This document shows positions 26,407 through 36,939 of a stretch of DNA of 64,000 nucleotides, in pieces. The translations under genes and the position numbers were made by a program. Under the pieces are notes generated by a model that saw nothing but the letters and a program-made list of their open reading frames with translations, was not told the DNA's origin and made no database searches. The stretch is from Shinella sp. H4-D48 (lineage in GTDB: Bacteria; Pseudomonadota; Alphaproteobacteria; Rhizobiales; Rhizobiaceae), in contig NZ_CP093339.1 in assembly GCF_022637395.1 (NCBI RefSeq), positions 248,001-312,000 on the forward strand, read 5' to 3'. Numbering within the stretch: the stretch's first letter is position 1; each line of letters begins with the position of its first letter.

Positions 26407-26482
26407 TGATCACCGCCGGCCGCATATCACGACAGACGGTGATCAAACTTTTCGTCAGATGGTATTGATATGATCGCATATC
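26407..26482. promoter_or_regulatory. Candidate DeoR operators in the aldolase/DeoR divergent region
   Basis: Two inverted repeats lie in the 196-base divergent gap. TGATCACC (26407-26414) pairs perfectly with GGTGATCA (26438-26445). GATATG-ATCG-CATATC occupies 26467-26482. GATATGAT also occurs twice in the rhamnose operator region (36866-36895). DeoR repressors commonly bind several such sites, so these probably serve the DeoR protein encoded at 26579. Confidence 0.45.
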
Positions 26483-26578
26483 GTCAACTGTGAAGAAAAT
26501 ACGTCATGATGCTTGATCGATTTGGATTGTTGTGATTATCTTCATTCATCGGCGATGGAGACGCCGGGAGGAGCATCC

Positions 26579-27358
26579 GTGAACGACACGCAACGCCACA
26601 AGGCTATCATCGAGCTCTTGCGCGAGACGCCGTTTGCTTCGGTGCGCGATCTTCAAGAGCGCCTCGGCGCCTCTCCCGCCACCATCCGCCGTGATATCGA
26701 CAAGCTTCATGAACTGGGTCGGGCCCGGAAGGTCTATGGCGGGATCTCTGCCAGCGAGGCCGGCGACAGTGGCCGCCTTTCCGCCAGACCCTATGACGAG
26801 AACCGCGACATCGCAGTCGAGGCAAAGCGGGCGATTGCCGCAGCCGCAGCAGGCCTCGTACGTGACGGCGATTCCCTCATCATCCATGCCGGCTCGACCT
26901 GCTACCAGCTTGGCACGCTGCTCGCGCGCCGCAATCTGCGCGTCTGGACGAACTCGATGCCGCTTGCTGCTCATCTTGGCGAGCACGGCACATGCCAGCT
27001 CTCCATTGCGGGCGGCGAACTCTATCGCGAGCCCGGCATCATCCACGATCCGTCGGGGGGCTCGCCAAGCTTTTTCGCCTCGCGTTTCTTCGTCGGTACG
27101 CAGGGCATCAGCAGCAAGGGGCTGCTTGAATCCCATCCGCTGCTCGTGAAGGTGATTGGCGAATTGGCGGCCTGTGCGGACGAAATCGTGCTGCTCGCCG
27201 ACAGCCGCAAATTTTCGATCCAGCCGCGCAATGTGGCCCTGCCTTTGTCGCGTATCGGCACGATCATCACAGATGACGGCCTGACCGACGCGGCGGCCAA
27301 GATGCTGGAAGATGCAGGCGTCACGATCATGATCGCGACGACGGGAGGCGTAAATTGA
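26579..27358 (+). CDS. DeoR family transcriptional regulator
   Basis: The 259-residue regulator has an N-terminal DeoR winged HTH (ASVRDLQERLGASPATIRRD) and a sugar-phosphate-sensing C-terminal domain (HAGSTCYQLG, GTQGISSKGLLE, LADSRKF). The GTG at 26579 is chosen because GGGAGGAGC ends about 5 bases before it; the frame extends upstream without support. Its stop overlaps the next kinase start (TTGA). It diverges from the aldolase operon and probably represses both arms until a phosphorylated sugar is made. Confidence 0.9.
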   Translation: MNDTQRHKAIIELLRETPFASVRDLQERLGASPATIRRDIDKLHELGRARKVYGGISASEAGDSGRLSARPYDENRDIAVEAKRAIAAAAAGLVRDGDSLIIHAGSTCYQLGTLLARRNLRVWTNSMPLAAHLGEHGTCQLSIAGGELYREPGIIHDPSGGSPSFFASRFFVGTQGISSKGLLESHPLLVKVIGELAACADEIVLLADSRKFSIQPRNVALPLSRIGTIITDDGLTDAAAKMLEDAGVTIMIATTGGVN

Positions 27359-28758
27359 GCCGGTTCCCCATTGCGGTCTTCGATCTCGGCAAGACCAATT
27401 CCAAGCTATTCGTGGTGTCGCCCGAGGGGCGGGTGATCGACGAGGCGCGAACGCGGCCCGTCTGGCGTAACGAAGGGGATCTGCGCGTACTGGATGATGT
27501 CGCGCTCTTCGGCTGGATGGAAGCTGAACTGGCTCGAGCCGTTGCGGCGCATGGTGTCGACCGCATGACGTTTTCCGGCCACGGCTGCACCTTCGCGCTG
27601 GTTTCCGGCGGGGCGCTTGTTCATCCCATTCTGGACTATGAGCAGGAGCCACCCGCGGACATCGCCGGCCGCATCGACGCGATGGCGCCGGATTTTCAGG
27701 AGACGTTTTCGCCGCCGCTGCCGCTGGGCTTCAACTATGGACGCCATCTTCTCTGGCTGAACGAACGCGATGGAAGCCTGATCGGCAAGGCGGAAGCCAT
27801 TCTCGCCTATCCGCAGTTCTGGACCTGGAAATTCTCTGGCCGTTCGATCTCGGAAGTCTCCTATCTCGGCTGCCATTCCAACCTGTGGGCGCCGCTGCAG
27901 GACGATTTCAGCAGTCTCGTCGACCGCATGGGCTGGCGCAGCCGGATGCCGCAATTCGCAAGAGCGGGTGAGGTCGTTGGCAACCATGCCATGACACTCG
28001 ACGATGGACGCAGCGTGGACGTCGCGGTCCATAACGGCGTGCACGACAGCAATGCGGCGCTCTATTTCTACCGCTCGCTCGGCTTTACGGATTTCACCCT
28101 GGTCTCGACGGGAACCTGGGTGATCATCTTCAATCCGGCAAGTCCGCTGGAACGGCTCGATGCTGACAGGGACATGCTGGCCAATGTCACGGTCGATCAT
28201 CAGCCGGTCGCGACCATCCGCTTCATGGGCGGCCGGGAGTATGATGTCGCCAGCGGGGGCTGGACGAAACCTGTCTCGGCCGAAGCGGTGGCCAGGGTCA
28301 TCGCCGCAAAGGCGTTCGCTTTGCCGTCCTTCGCGCCGGGCGGGCCGATGCCGGGACACGAGGGCCGCTTTGTCGGTCCGGCTGTCGAGGGCGAGGAGCG
28401 CGCGGCCGTCGCGATGCTTTATGTCGCCCTGATGACCGATCTCTCGCTCGACATCATCGGCTCTGAAAACGCGATCGTCATCGACGGCGGCCTGGTGAAG
28501 ACGGGGCTATATGCCTCCGTGCTTGCCGCCCTTCGGCCTGGGCAAACGGTGCACACCAGCGCCAACCCGGAAGGCAGCGCCTTCGGCGCGGCGGCGCTCG
28601 TCTTCGATGCCATTGGCGACAATCCCTTCGTCAATGACTGCGCGGTGGCCGAGCCGGCATCCATTTCCGGCCTTGATGAATACCGGCGGCAATGGCGGCA
28701 CCATGTCGATGCCATGGCATCAGCTGACGAGGTTTCGCGAAAGGAGAAGCGCGCATGA
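27355..28758 (+). CDS. FGGY family carbohydrate kinase, RhaK-like
   Basis: The 467-residue kinase starts at TTG, inside the DeoR stop, with GGGAGGCG 6 bases upstream. Motifs are [15 protein letters not shown] (N-terminus), [13 protein letters not shown] with the catalytic Asp, STGTWVIIF and [11 protein letters not shown]. The same motifs occur in RhaK at 42702 ([26 protein letters not shown]), so the two are paralogues. It probably phosphorylates a ketose delivered by the next importer. The presence of two kinases in the locus suggests two sugars or two steps. Confidence 0.88.
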   Translation: MSRFPIAVFDLGKTNSKLFVVSPEGRVIDEARTRPVWRNEGDLRVLDDVALFGWMEAELARAVAAHGVDRMTFSGHGCTFALVSGGALVHPILDYEQEPPADIAGRIDAMAPDFQETFSPPLPLGFNYGRHLLWLNERDGSLIGKAEAILAYPQFWTWKFSGRSISEVSYLGCHSNLWAPLQDDFSSLVDRMGWRSRMPQFARAGEVVGNHAMTLDDGRSVDVAVHNGVHDSNAALYFYRSLGFTDFTLVSTGTWVIIFNPASPLERLDADRDMLANVTVDHQPVATIRFMGGREYDVASGGWTKPVSAEAVARVIAAKAFALPSFAPGGPMPGHEGRFVGPAVEGEERAAVAMLYVALMTDLSLDIIGSENAIVIDGGLVKTGLYASVLAALRPGQTVHTSANPEGSAFGAAALVFDAIGDNPFVNDCAVAEPASISGLDEYRRQWRHHVDAMASADEVSRKEKRA

Positions 28759-30278
28759 CGGCCCACGAACAGCGACCGCTTCTGGAGATGCGCGATATCA
28801 GCAAGACCTTCGGTGCGTCGAAGGCGCTGTCGCAGGTCAGCCTGACGGTTCATGCCGGTGAAGTGCATGCGCTGATGGGCGAGAACGGTGCGGGAAAATC
28901 GACGCTGATGAAGATCCTGTCGGGCGCTTATACCGCCGATCCCGGCGGTTCGGTACTGATCGATGGCGCTGCGGCGACGCTCGGCGACCCGCTGAAAGCC
29001 AAGGCCTACGGTATCGCCGTCATCTACCAGGAGCTTTCGCTCGCGCCGAACCTGACGGTCGCGCAGAACATGTTTCTCGGCAACGAGCCGTCGCGCTTCG
29101 GTCTTGCCGACCGTGCGGAGATGCGTCGTCGCGCCGACCCCATCCTCAAGCAGCTCGGTATCGATTTCGATGCTTCCCGCCGCGTCGCGGAATTGTCGCT
29201 CGGCGAGCGGCAGATGGTGGAGATCGCACGGGCGCTGACGACCAATGCCCGCATCATCGTCATGGACGAGCCGACCACTTCGCTGACCAGCCGCGAAACG
29301 GAAAAGCTCTTCGACGTCATCGCCCGGCTGAAGGCCGACGGCATCGCCATCATCTATATCAGCCACCGTATGGAAGAGATCTACCAGCTCTCCGACCGGG
29401 TGAGCGTGCTGCGCGACGGCGCCTATGTCGGAACGCTCGACCGCGCGGATCTTTCCGCCAGCAAGCTGGTCTCAATGATGGTCGGCCGCGATCTTTCGTC
29501 CTTCTACAAGAAGGAACATCGTCAGGTCACGGACGAACGCGCGGCCGTGCTTTCCGTCAGGAATATCGGCGACGGCATCAAGGTGCATGATTGCTCGTTC
29601 GAGGTGCGCGCGGGCGAAGTGCTCGGCATTGCCGGCCTTGTCGGCTCTGGGCGCACGGAGCTGGCGCGCCTTGTCTATGGTGCCGACCACCGTACCTCCG
29701 GCGAGGTGATGCTGAACGGCAAGCCGCTTTCCATTGCGTCGCCGCGCGACGCGTTGGACGCGGGCATCGCCTATCTCACCGAGGACCGCAAGGCGCTCGG
29801 CCTGTTCCTCGACATGTCGATCAGCGACAACATCAATATGGGCGTCATCGCGGCTGATGCGAAAGTGGGCGGCGCGCTGGATTTCAAGCGGGCGAGGGAG
29901 CGTGCTGCGCAAGCGGTAAAGGCGCTTTCGATCCGCACCGCCGGCACGCAGATCAATGTCGGCGCGCTTTCGGGCGGCAACCAGCAGAAGGCGCTGCTTG
30001 CCCGCCTGCTCGAAACCAGGCCGAAGGCGCTCATCCTCGACGAGCCGACGCGCGGCGTGGATGTCGGCGCGAAGTCCGAGATCTACCGCATCATCGACGA
30101 ACTCGCCCAGAACGGCATCGCTATCGTCGTCATCTCCAGCGACCTGCCGGAGATCCTTGGCATTGCCGACCGTGTGCTTGTCATGCGGGAGGGGCGCATT
30201 GCCGGCGAGGTGAACCAGCCGATCGAGCAGGAAGCGATCATGGCGTTTGCCACCGGCACGACCGGCAACGCGGCCTGA
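28755..30278 (+). CDS. Sugar ABC importer ATPase, RbsA family (double ATPase)
   Basis: The 507-residue protein carries two fused ABC domains. The first has Walker [10 protein letters not shown], signature [15 protein letters not shown] and Walker [12 protein letters not shown]. The second has the degenerate Walker [10 protein letters not shown], signature [15 protein letters not shown] and [12 protein letters not shown]. That arrangement is typical of CUT2 importers for monosaccharides. It overlaps the kinase stop by 4 bases. It drives the permease encoded next. Confidence 0.94.
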   Translation: MTAHEQRPLLEMRDISKTFGASKALSQVSLTVHAGEVHALMGENGAGKSTLMKILSGAYTADPGGSVLIDGAAATLGDPLKAKAYGIAVIYQELSLAPNLTVAQNMFLGNEPSRFGLADRAEMRRRADPILKQLGIDFDASRRVAELSLGERQMVEIARALTTNARIIVMDEPTTSLTSRETEKLFDVIARLKADGIAIIYISHRMEEIYQLSDRVSVLRDGAYVGTLDRADLSASKLVSMMVGRDLSSFYKKEHRQVTDERAAVLSVRNIGDGIKVHDCSFEVRAGEVLGIAGLVGSGRTELARLVYGADHRTSGEVMLNGKPLSIASPRDALDAGIAYLTEDRKALGLFLDMSISDNINMGVIAADAKVGGALDFKRARERAAQAVKALSIRTAGTQINVGALSGGNQQKALLARLLETRPKALILDEPTRGVDVGAKSEIYRIIDELAQNGIAIVVISSDLPEILGIADRVLVMREGRIAGEVNQPIEQEAIMAFATGTTGNAA

Positions 30279-30315
30279 AGCAGAAAACAGACAGACGAAG
30301 ACGGGAACGGACATC

Positions 30316-31299
30316 ATGACTGCAGGCGAAACCGAACAGATCCGGATGGACAAGCTGAAGCTGCGCTCGACGCTGACGGCGCTCGGCATGCTGCCGGTGC
30401 TGGTACTGCTGGCCATCGGCTTCCATGTGCTGAGCGGACGGTTCCTCTCCGTCAACAACCTGTCGATCGTCATGCAGCAGGCATCGATCAACACGGTGCT
30501 GGCCGCAGGCATGACCTTCGTCATCCTGACAGGCGGCATCGACCTTTCGGTCGGGTCCATCCTGGCGGCATCGGCCATGATCGCCGTCATCGTCTCGCTG
30601 GTGCCTGACCTCGGCATGCTTGGCGTTCCCGCGGCCATCGCCGCTGGCCTTGCCTGCGGTTTCCTCAACGGCGCCATCATCGCCTGGCTGAAGCTGCCGC
30701 CCTTCATCGTGACGCTCGGCTCCCTCACCGCCATCCGTGGCGTGGCGCGTCTGCTCGGCAGCGATACGACCGTATTCAACCCGGACCTGCCGTTCGATTT
30801 CATCGGTAACGGCTCGCTGTTTGGGGTTCCGTGGCTCGCCATCATCGCTATCGCCACGATCATCGTGTCCTGGTTCATCCTCAAGCGCACAGTGCTGGGC
30901 ACCTGGATCTATGCCGTCGGCGGCAATTCCGAAGCCGCGCGTCTGACCGGCATCAAGGTGCCGCTGGTGTTGCTCTTCGTCTATTCCATGTCCGGCCTGC
31001 TTTCTGGCCTCGGCGGCGCCATGTCGGCCGCACGCCTCTATGCGGCCAACGGCCTGCAGCTCGGCCAGGCCTATGAACTCGATGCCATCGCGGCCGTCAT
31101 TCTCGGCGGCACCAGCTTCGTCGGCGGTGTCGGCTCGATCTGGGGCACGCTGATCGGCGCGCTCATCATCGCTGTGCTCTCCAACGGCCTCATCCTCGTG
31201 GGGGTCTCGGACATCTGGCAATACATCATCAAGGGCCTCGTCATCATCGTCGCCGTTGGCCTCGATCGCTACAGGCTCAAAGGGCTTAGCCGGACGTGA
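30316..31299 (+). CDS. Sugar ABC importer permease, RbsC family
   Basis: The 327-residue inner-membrane protein has 8-10 helices and the CUT2 motif FVILTGGIDLSVGSILA. AVGGNSEAARLTGIKV and LGGTSFVGGVGSIWGTLIGA also match the family. ATG 30316 is the first start after the ATPase; the weak AACGG upstream is the only visible ribosome-binding site. The stop lies in the loop of a hairpin (31288-31308). Confidence 0.93.
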   Translation: MTAGETEQIRMDKLKLRSTLTALGMLPVLVLLAIGFHVLSGRFLSVNNLSIVMQQASINTVLAAGMTFVILTGGIDLSVGSILAASAMIAVIVSLVPDLGMLGVPAAIAAGLACGFLNGAIIAWLKLPPFIVTLGSLTAIRGVARLLGSDTTVFNPDLPFDFIGNGSLFGVPWLAIIAIATIIVSWFILKRTVLGTWIYAVGGNSEAARLTGIKVPLVLLFVYSMSGLLSGLGGAMSAARLYAANGLQLGQAYELDAIAAVILGGTSFVGGVGSIWGTLIGALIIAVLSNGLILVGVSDIWQYIIKGLVIIVAVGLDRYRLKGLSRT

Positions 31300-31308
31300 G
31301 GTCCGGCT
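31288..31308 (+). promoter_or_regulatory. Hairpin at the permease stop, before the sugar-binding-protein gene
   Basis: AGCCGGAC and GTCCGGCT form a perfect 8-bp stem, and the loop contains the permease stop codon. It is placed to separate the membrane-protein message from the highly needed binding-protein message. Confidence 0.5.
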
Positions 31309-31367
31309 GAAAGAACCGGTCACAACCGGAGACAACGGCGCGACAAGCGTCACCAAAGGAGGAAAAA

Positions 31368-32306
31368 ATGCGTCTTATGTCCAAATTGCTCGTCGGCACC
31401 GCTATGGTCGCCGCACTCGCCATGCCCGCCGCCGCCAAGGACCTCAACAAGATCGGTATCTCGGTCGGCCTGCTCGGCAACCCGTTCTTCGTCGCCACGA
31501 TCAAGGGCATCGAGGACCGCGCAAAGGAAATCAACCCGAATGTCGAAGTCACCTCGGTTTCGGCCGACTATGACCTCAACAAGCAGGTTTCGCAGATCGA
31601 CAGCTTCATCGCTGCCGGCGTCGACATCATCATGCTGAACGCCGTCGACGCGAAGGCGATCGCGCCCGCCGTCAAGAAGGCCCAGGCTGCCGGCGTCGTC
31701 GTCGCGGCGTTCGACGTTTCGGCTCCCGGCGCCGACGTCACCGTCATGACCAACAACGTCAAGGCCGGCGAAGAGGCCTGCAACTACATCGCCGAGAAGC
31801 TTGGCAACAAGGGCGACGTGGTCATCATCAACGGTCCGGCATCATCGTCGATCCTCGAGCGCGTGCAGGGCTGCAAGGAAGCGCTCGGCAAACACGCCGA
31901 TATCAAGATCCTCTCTGACGACCAGAACGGCCAGGGATCGCGCGATGGCGGCCTTGCCGTGATGCAGGGCCTGCTCACGCGCTTCGACAAGATCGATGCC
32001 GTCTTCGCGATCAACGACCCGACCGCGATCGGCGCCGAGCTTGCCGCCAAGCAGCTGAACCGCAGCGAATTCTTCTTCACCGCGGTTGATGGCGCGCCGG
32101 ATATCGAAAAGGCACTTGCCAGCGGCAATTCGATGATCAAGGCCTCCGCCTCGCAGGATCCTTACGTCATGGCCGGCGAAGCGCTGAAGCTCGGCGTAGA
32201 GGTTCTGAACGGCAACAAGCCGGCCGAACCGGTTGTGCTGCTCGATCCGCAGCTCATCACGGCTGACAACGTCAAGGATTACAAGGGCTGGACCGCAGCC
32301 CGCTAA
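31368..32306 (+). CDS. Sugar ABC importer binding protein, RbsB family
   Basis: The 312-residue periplasmic protein has a clear Sec signal (MSKLLVGTAMVAALAMPAAA, then KD). The type I periplasmic-binding fold is shown by IGISVGLLGNPFFVATIKG, IIMLNAVDAKAI and DAVFAINDPTAIGA. AAAGGAGGAAAAA precedes the ATG. Its position after ATPase and permease is less common than the binding-protein-first order, but the flanking hairpins would lift its yield. Confidence 0.93.
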   Translation: MRLMSKLLVGTAMVAALAMPAAAKDLNKIGISVGLLGNPFFVATIKGIEDRAKEINPNVEVTSVSADYDLNKQVSQIDSFIAAGVDIIMLNAVDAKAIAPAVKKAQAAGVVVAAFDVSAPGADVTVMTNNVKAGEEACNYIAEKLGNKGDVVIINGPASSSILERVQGCKEALGKHADIKILSDDQNGQGSRDGGLAVMQGLLTRFDKIDAVFAINDPTAIGAELAAKQLNRSEFFFTAVDGAPDIEKALASGNSMIKASASQDPYVMAGEALKLGVEVLNGNKPAEPVVLLDPQLITADNVKDYKGWTAAR

Positions 32307-32320
32307 ACCTTCCTCCCGAT

Positions 32321-32355
32321 GGCCGGGCACGCTTGCGAAAGCGGTGTGCCCGGCC
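32321..32355 (+). promoter_or_regulatory. Long hairpin after the sugar-binding-protein gene
   Basis: GGCCGGGCAC (32321-32330) and GTGCCCGGCC (32346-32355) form a perfect 10-bp stem; the 15-nt loop contains a small inner GCTT/AAGC pairing. Only scattered T residues follow. It may end most transcripts or protect the 3' end of the binding-protein message, leaving the isomerase gene weakly expressed. Confidence 0.6.
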
Positions 32356-32397
32356 GACCGTGTTTCAATTCCTTCCTTTCAGAAAGCAGCCGGGATC

Positions 32398-33294
32398 ATG
32401 TCGAAAATCGGTGTTCATTCCTTCGTCTGGAGCGCAGGCTCCTCGCGTGACGAGCTCGAAAAGGCGCTCGAGAACACGCACAGGCTCGGCTACAAGCTCA
32501 TCGAGTTTTCCTATCTCGACCCCAAGCAGGTCGATGTGAAATGGCTCGCCGGCCGGCTGCGGGAGCTCGAACTCGATGTGGCGATCAGCATGGGCCTGCC
32601 GCCGGAAGGCGACATTTCCAGCGATGACGCCTCTGTCGTCGCCAACGGCACGGATATTCTCGACAGGGCGGTGGCGCTGGTGCGCGACCTCGGCGGCACG
32701 AAGCTCGCCGGCATCCTGAGTTCCGCCCATGGCAAGCAGGAACACGCGCTGACCCGCAAGAGCTGGGATACCAGCGTGTCGGCGCTGACCAAGGTCGCAG
32801 AGCGTTCCAAGGCGGCAGGCGTCACCCTCAATCTGGAGATCGTCAACCGCTTCGAGAGCAACATGCTCAACACCGCAGCGCAGGGCATGGCTTATATCCG
32901 CGATACCGGCGCATCGAACGTGCTGCTGCACCTCGATACGTTCCACATGAACATCGAAGAGGCGGATGTCGGCCTCGCGATCCGGCACGCCGCCGACAAG
33001 ATCGGCTACATCCATATCGGTGAAAGCCATCGTGGCTATCTCGGAACAGGCACGATCGATTTCGCCGCGATCTTCGATGCGCTGGTGGCCATCGGCTGGG
33101 ATGACTACGTGACGTTCGAATCCTTCTCGACCACCATCGTCGACAAGGACCTGTCGCTGAAGACCGCGATCTGGCGCAACCTGTGGGACGATAATGTCGC
33201 GCTTGCCCGCCACGCCCATCGCTTCATCGAACTGGGCCTCGAGACGGCCCGGCTCAAGGACGCGCTGGTCCGCCAGGCGCACCTTCCGGCCTGA
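32398..33294 (+). CDS. Sugar (phosphate) isomerase/epimerase, tagatose/allulose 3-epimerase-like TIM barrel
   Basis: The 298-residue TIM barrel retains the metal and catalytic residues of ketose 3-epimerases: Glu in TLNLEIVNRFESN, Asp in LLHLDTFHMNIEE, His in YIHIGESHRGYLGTG and Glu in VTFESFS. It would interconvert ketoses, or an aldose and a ketose, before phosphorylation. ATG 32398 is used although no strong ribosome-binding site is visible; the long upstream frame overlaps the binding-protein gene. It is the last plus-strand gene of the locus and faces rhaI tail to tail. Confidence 0.85.
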   Translation: MSKIGVHSFVWSAGSSRDELEKALENTHRLGYKLIEFSYLDPKQVDVKWLAGRLRELELDVAISMGLPPEGDISSDDASVVANGTDILDRAVALVRDLGGTKLAGILSSAHGKQEHALTRKSWDTSVSALTKVAERSKAAGVTLNLEIVNRFESNMLNTAAQGMAYIRDTGASNVLLHLDTFHMNIEEADVGLAIRHAADKIGYIHIGESHRGYLGTGTIDFAAIFDALVAIGWDDYVTFESFSTTIVDKDLSLKTAIWRNLWDDNVALARHAHRFIELGLETARLKDALVRQAHLPA

Positions 33295-33308
33295 CGGAGC
33301 AGAAACTG

Positions 33309-33336
33309 CCGGTGGCTTGCGCGTGCAGGCCGCCGG
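33309..33336. terminator. Possible terminator hairpin between convergent isomerase genes
   Basis: CCGGTGGC (33309-33316) pairs with GCCGCCGG (33329-33336) with one G-U pair. It lies in the 51-base gap between the convergent epimerase-like gene and rhaI. There is no clear T-tract on either side. Confidence 0.35.
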
Positions 33337-33345
33337 TGCCTTGCA

Positions 33346-34632
<1,287 letters not shown>

Positions 34633-34657
34633 CATCATCCTCCCCGAACAGTCGGTG

Positions 34658-36760
34658 TCAGCGCGTGAACGCCTGGACGTTGCCGGCGTCCACGTTGATG
34701 ATGTTACCGGTCGACTTCGAGGAGGCCTCCGAGGCGAAGAAGTAGGTCGCTTCCGCAACGTCCTCCGGCAGCACGGAACGCTTCAGCATGGAGCGCTGGC
34801 GATACATTTCCTCCAGTCCCTGCTTGTCCGTCTTGTAGGTCGAGGCGCGCTGGTCGAGCCATTCGCCGGACCAGATCTTGGAGCCGCGCAGCACGGCGTC
34901 CGGATTGACCACGTTGACGCGAATGCCCGCATCCGCGCCCTCCAGCGCAAGGCAGCGCGCGAGGTGGATTTCGGATGCCTTTGCCGTGCAATAGGCCGAT
35001 GCGTTGGGGGAGGCGGCAAGGCCGTTCTTGGAGCCGATGAAAATCACCGAGCCGCCGATCGCCTGCTGGCGCAGCACCTTGAATGCCTCGCGCGCGACGA
35101 GGAAGTAGCCGGTGGAAAGAATGGCGAGGTTTCGGTTCCAGAGTTCCAGCGACGTTTCCTCGACCGGGGCGGACGACGCGATCCCCGCATTGGAAACGAC
35201 GATATCGACGCCGCCGAATTCGACCGCGATCTCCGTATAGGCAGCAATCACGGCGACCTCGTCGGTCACGTTCATCCTCACGGTGTGAACGACATCCTTG
35301 CCATGGCGGCCTGCAAGGTTTTCGGCGGTCGAGGCAAGGGCGGCCTCGTCGATATCGGCGAGCACGACGCAGGCGCCCTCGGAAAGCAGCCGGGCGGCCG
35401 TGGCAGAGCCGATGCCGCCGGCGCCGCCGGTGACGATTGCGATCTGGCCGGCAAGCGACTTCGGCTTCGGCATGCGCTGGAGCTTGGCTTCCTCAAGCAG
35501 CCAGTATTCGATGTCGAAGGCCTCCTGTTCGGGCAGGCCGACATAGGTCGAGACAGTCGAGGCGCCGCGCATGACATTGATAGCGTTCGTATAGAACTCG
35601 CCGGAAATGCGCGCCGTCGCCTTGTCCTTGGCGAAGGTGATCATCCCGACGCCCGGCACGAGGTAGACGATGGCGTTGGGATCGCGCAACGCCGGACTGT
35701 CGGCATGCCGGCAGCGCTCGTAATAGGCGGCATAGTCCTTGCGGTAGGCCTCCACAGCCGGCTTGAGGCTTTCCAGCGTTGCCGCGATATCGGGCTTTGC
35801 AGGATCAAAATCGACGACCAGCGGACGGATTTTCGTGCGCAGGAAATGGTCGGGGCAGGAGGTGCCGAGCGCTGCGAGCGCTTCCATGTCCTTCGCGCAG
35901 ACGAATTGCAGCACGGCGTTGCTATCATCGAAATGGCCGACCATATGGGCCTCTTGCGAGATCATGCCTCGGATGGCGGGCATCAGGCGTGCAGCAACGG
36001 CGCGGCGTTCCATGTGGGCAAGCGCGTTGTGTTTCTCACCGCCGAAAATCGCCTTGCCGGCGGTTTCCGTCTCGAACCAGGCGATCGCCCGGTTGATGAT
36101 GTCGATGGTGAGGCCGTAGCAGGCCTCAGCGTCGTCTGCCCAGGTAAAGAGACCGTGGCTTTCGAGAACCACGCCTTTCGCATCGGGGTTTTCGTGGCAG
36201 AATGTCTCCAGCCAGAGGCCGAGTTCAAAGCCCGGGCGCTTCCACGGCAACCAGCCGATCTCGCCGCCGAAAATCTGCCGGGTCAGCGCCTTGGAATTGG
36301 CGGACGCCGCAATGGCGATGATGGCGTCGGGATGCATGTGATCGACATGCCTTTTCGGCACATAGGCATGCAGCGGCGTATCGATGGAGGCGGCGCGGGC
36401 GTTGAGGTTGAATGTGCAGTGCGGCAGGTAGCCGACCATTTCGTCTTCGAATTCCACGCCGCGATAGATGCGCTTCAGCGCGCGCAGCTTGTCCATGTAG
36501 AGCGTGGCGAAGCCGTCTAACTTTATCGTACCGACATCGCCACCGGAGCCCTTGACCCAGAGGACCTCGACTGTCTCGCCGGTGAGCGGGTCTTTCTGCA
36601 TCACCTTCGCGGAGGTGTTGCCGCCGCCGTAATTGGTGACACGCTTGTCTGATCCGAGGAGGTTGGAGCGGTAGAGAAGCTGCTCCGGCTCGCTCATGCC
36701 GGCCGCACGGGCCTTATCCCACAGGTTCGTCAGCCGTGACCCGGCTTCTTGTGTCGACAT
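34658..36760 (-). CDS. rhaD: Bifunctional rhamnulose-1-phosphate aldolase / short-chain dehydrogenase
   Basis: The 700-residue fusion has an N-terminal class II aldolase half (phosphate loop NYGGGNTSAK, zinc region HVDHMHPDAIIAIA) that splits L-rhamnulose-1-phosphate to dihydroxyacetone phosphate and L-lactaldehyde. The C-terminal SDR half (about 430-700) has the nucleotide motif VTGGAGGIGSATA and the active-site Tyr-x3-Lys in SAYCTAKASE; it probably oxidises lactaldehyde. The fusion is standard in rhizobia. It is divergent from rhaR, from which it is separated by the operator at 36829-36895. Confidence 0.95.
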   Translation of the reverse strand: MSTQEAGSRLTNLWDKARAAGMSEPEQLLYRSNLLGSDKRVTNYGGGNTSAKVMQKDPLTGETVEVLWVKGSGGDVGTIKLDGFATLYMDKLRALKRIYRGVEFEDEMVGYLPHCTFNLNARAASIDTPLHAYVPKRHVDHMHPDAIIAIAASANSKALTRQIFGGEIGWLPWKRPGFELGLWLETFCHENPDAKGVVLESHGLFTWADDAEACYGLTIDIINRAIAWFETETAGKAIFGGEKHNALAHMERRAVAARLMPAIRGMISQEAHMVGHFDDSNAVLQFVCAKDMEALAALGTSCPDHFLRTKIRPLVVDFDPAKPDIAATLESLKPAVEAYRKDYAAYYERCRHADSPALRDPNAIVYLVPGVGMITFAKDKATARISGEFYTNAINVMRGASTVSTYVGLPEQEAFDIEYWLLEEAKLQRMPKPKSLAGQIAIVTGGAGGIGSATAARLLSEGACVVLADIDEAALASTAENLAGRHGKDVVHTVRMNVTDEVAVIAAYTEIAVEFGGVDIVVSNAGIASSAPVEETSLELWNRNLAILSTGYFLVAREAFKVLRQQAIGGSVIFIGSKNGLAASPNASAYCTAKASEIHLARCLALEGADAGIRVNVVNPDAVLRGSKIWSGEWLDQRASTYKTDKQGLEEMYRQRSMLKRSVLPEDVAEATYFFASEASSKSTGNIINVDAGNVQAFTR

Positions 36761-36828
36761 CTCTTCCTCCCGACGCGATGCGCATATTCGGCTTTTGCGC
36801 TATCGATGCGGCAGAATTGTCGGCAAGT

Positions 36829-36895
36829 CAATCGTATTCAATCAAAAACGATCATGTTGCGCTGCGATATGATTATTTATGATTGGATATGATTG
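36829..36895. promoter_or_regulatory. Large inverted repeat in the rhaD-rhaR control region (candidate RhaR operator)
   Basis: Two 27-bp arms, 36829-36855 and 36869-36895, face each other around a 13-bp centre; the reverse complement of the first matches the second at 22 of 27 positions. Within each arm, short ATGAT/TGATTG units recur about every 10-11 bp, so the sites lie on one helix face. This fits DeoR-type cooperative binding by RhaR controlling both directions. Confidence 0.65.
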
Positions 36896-36939
36896 ACAAG
36901 TTCCGTGATCAGTGGAAAGTTCAGGAAAGGGAGGACTTC

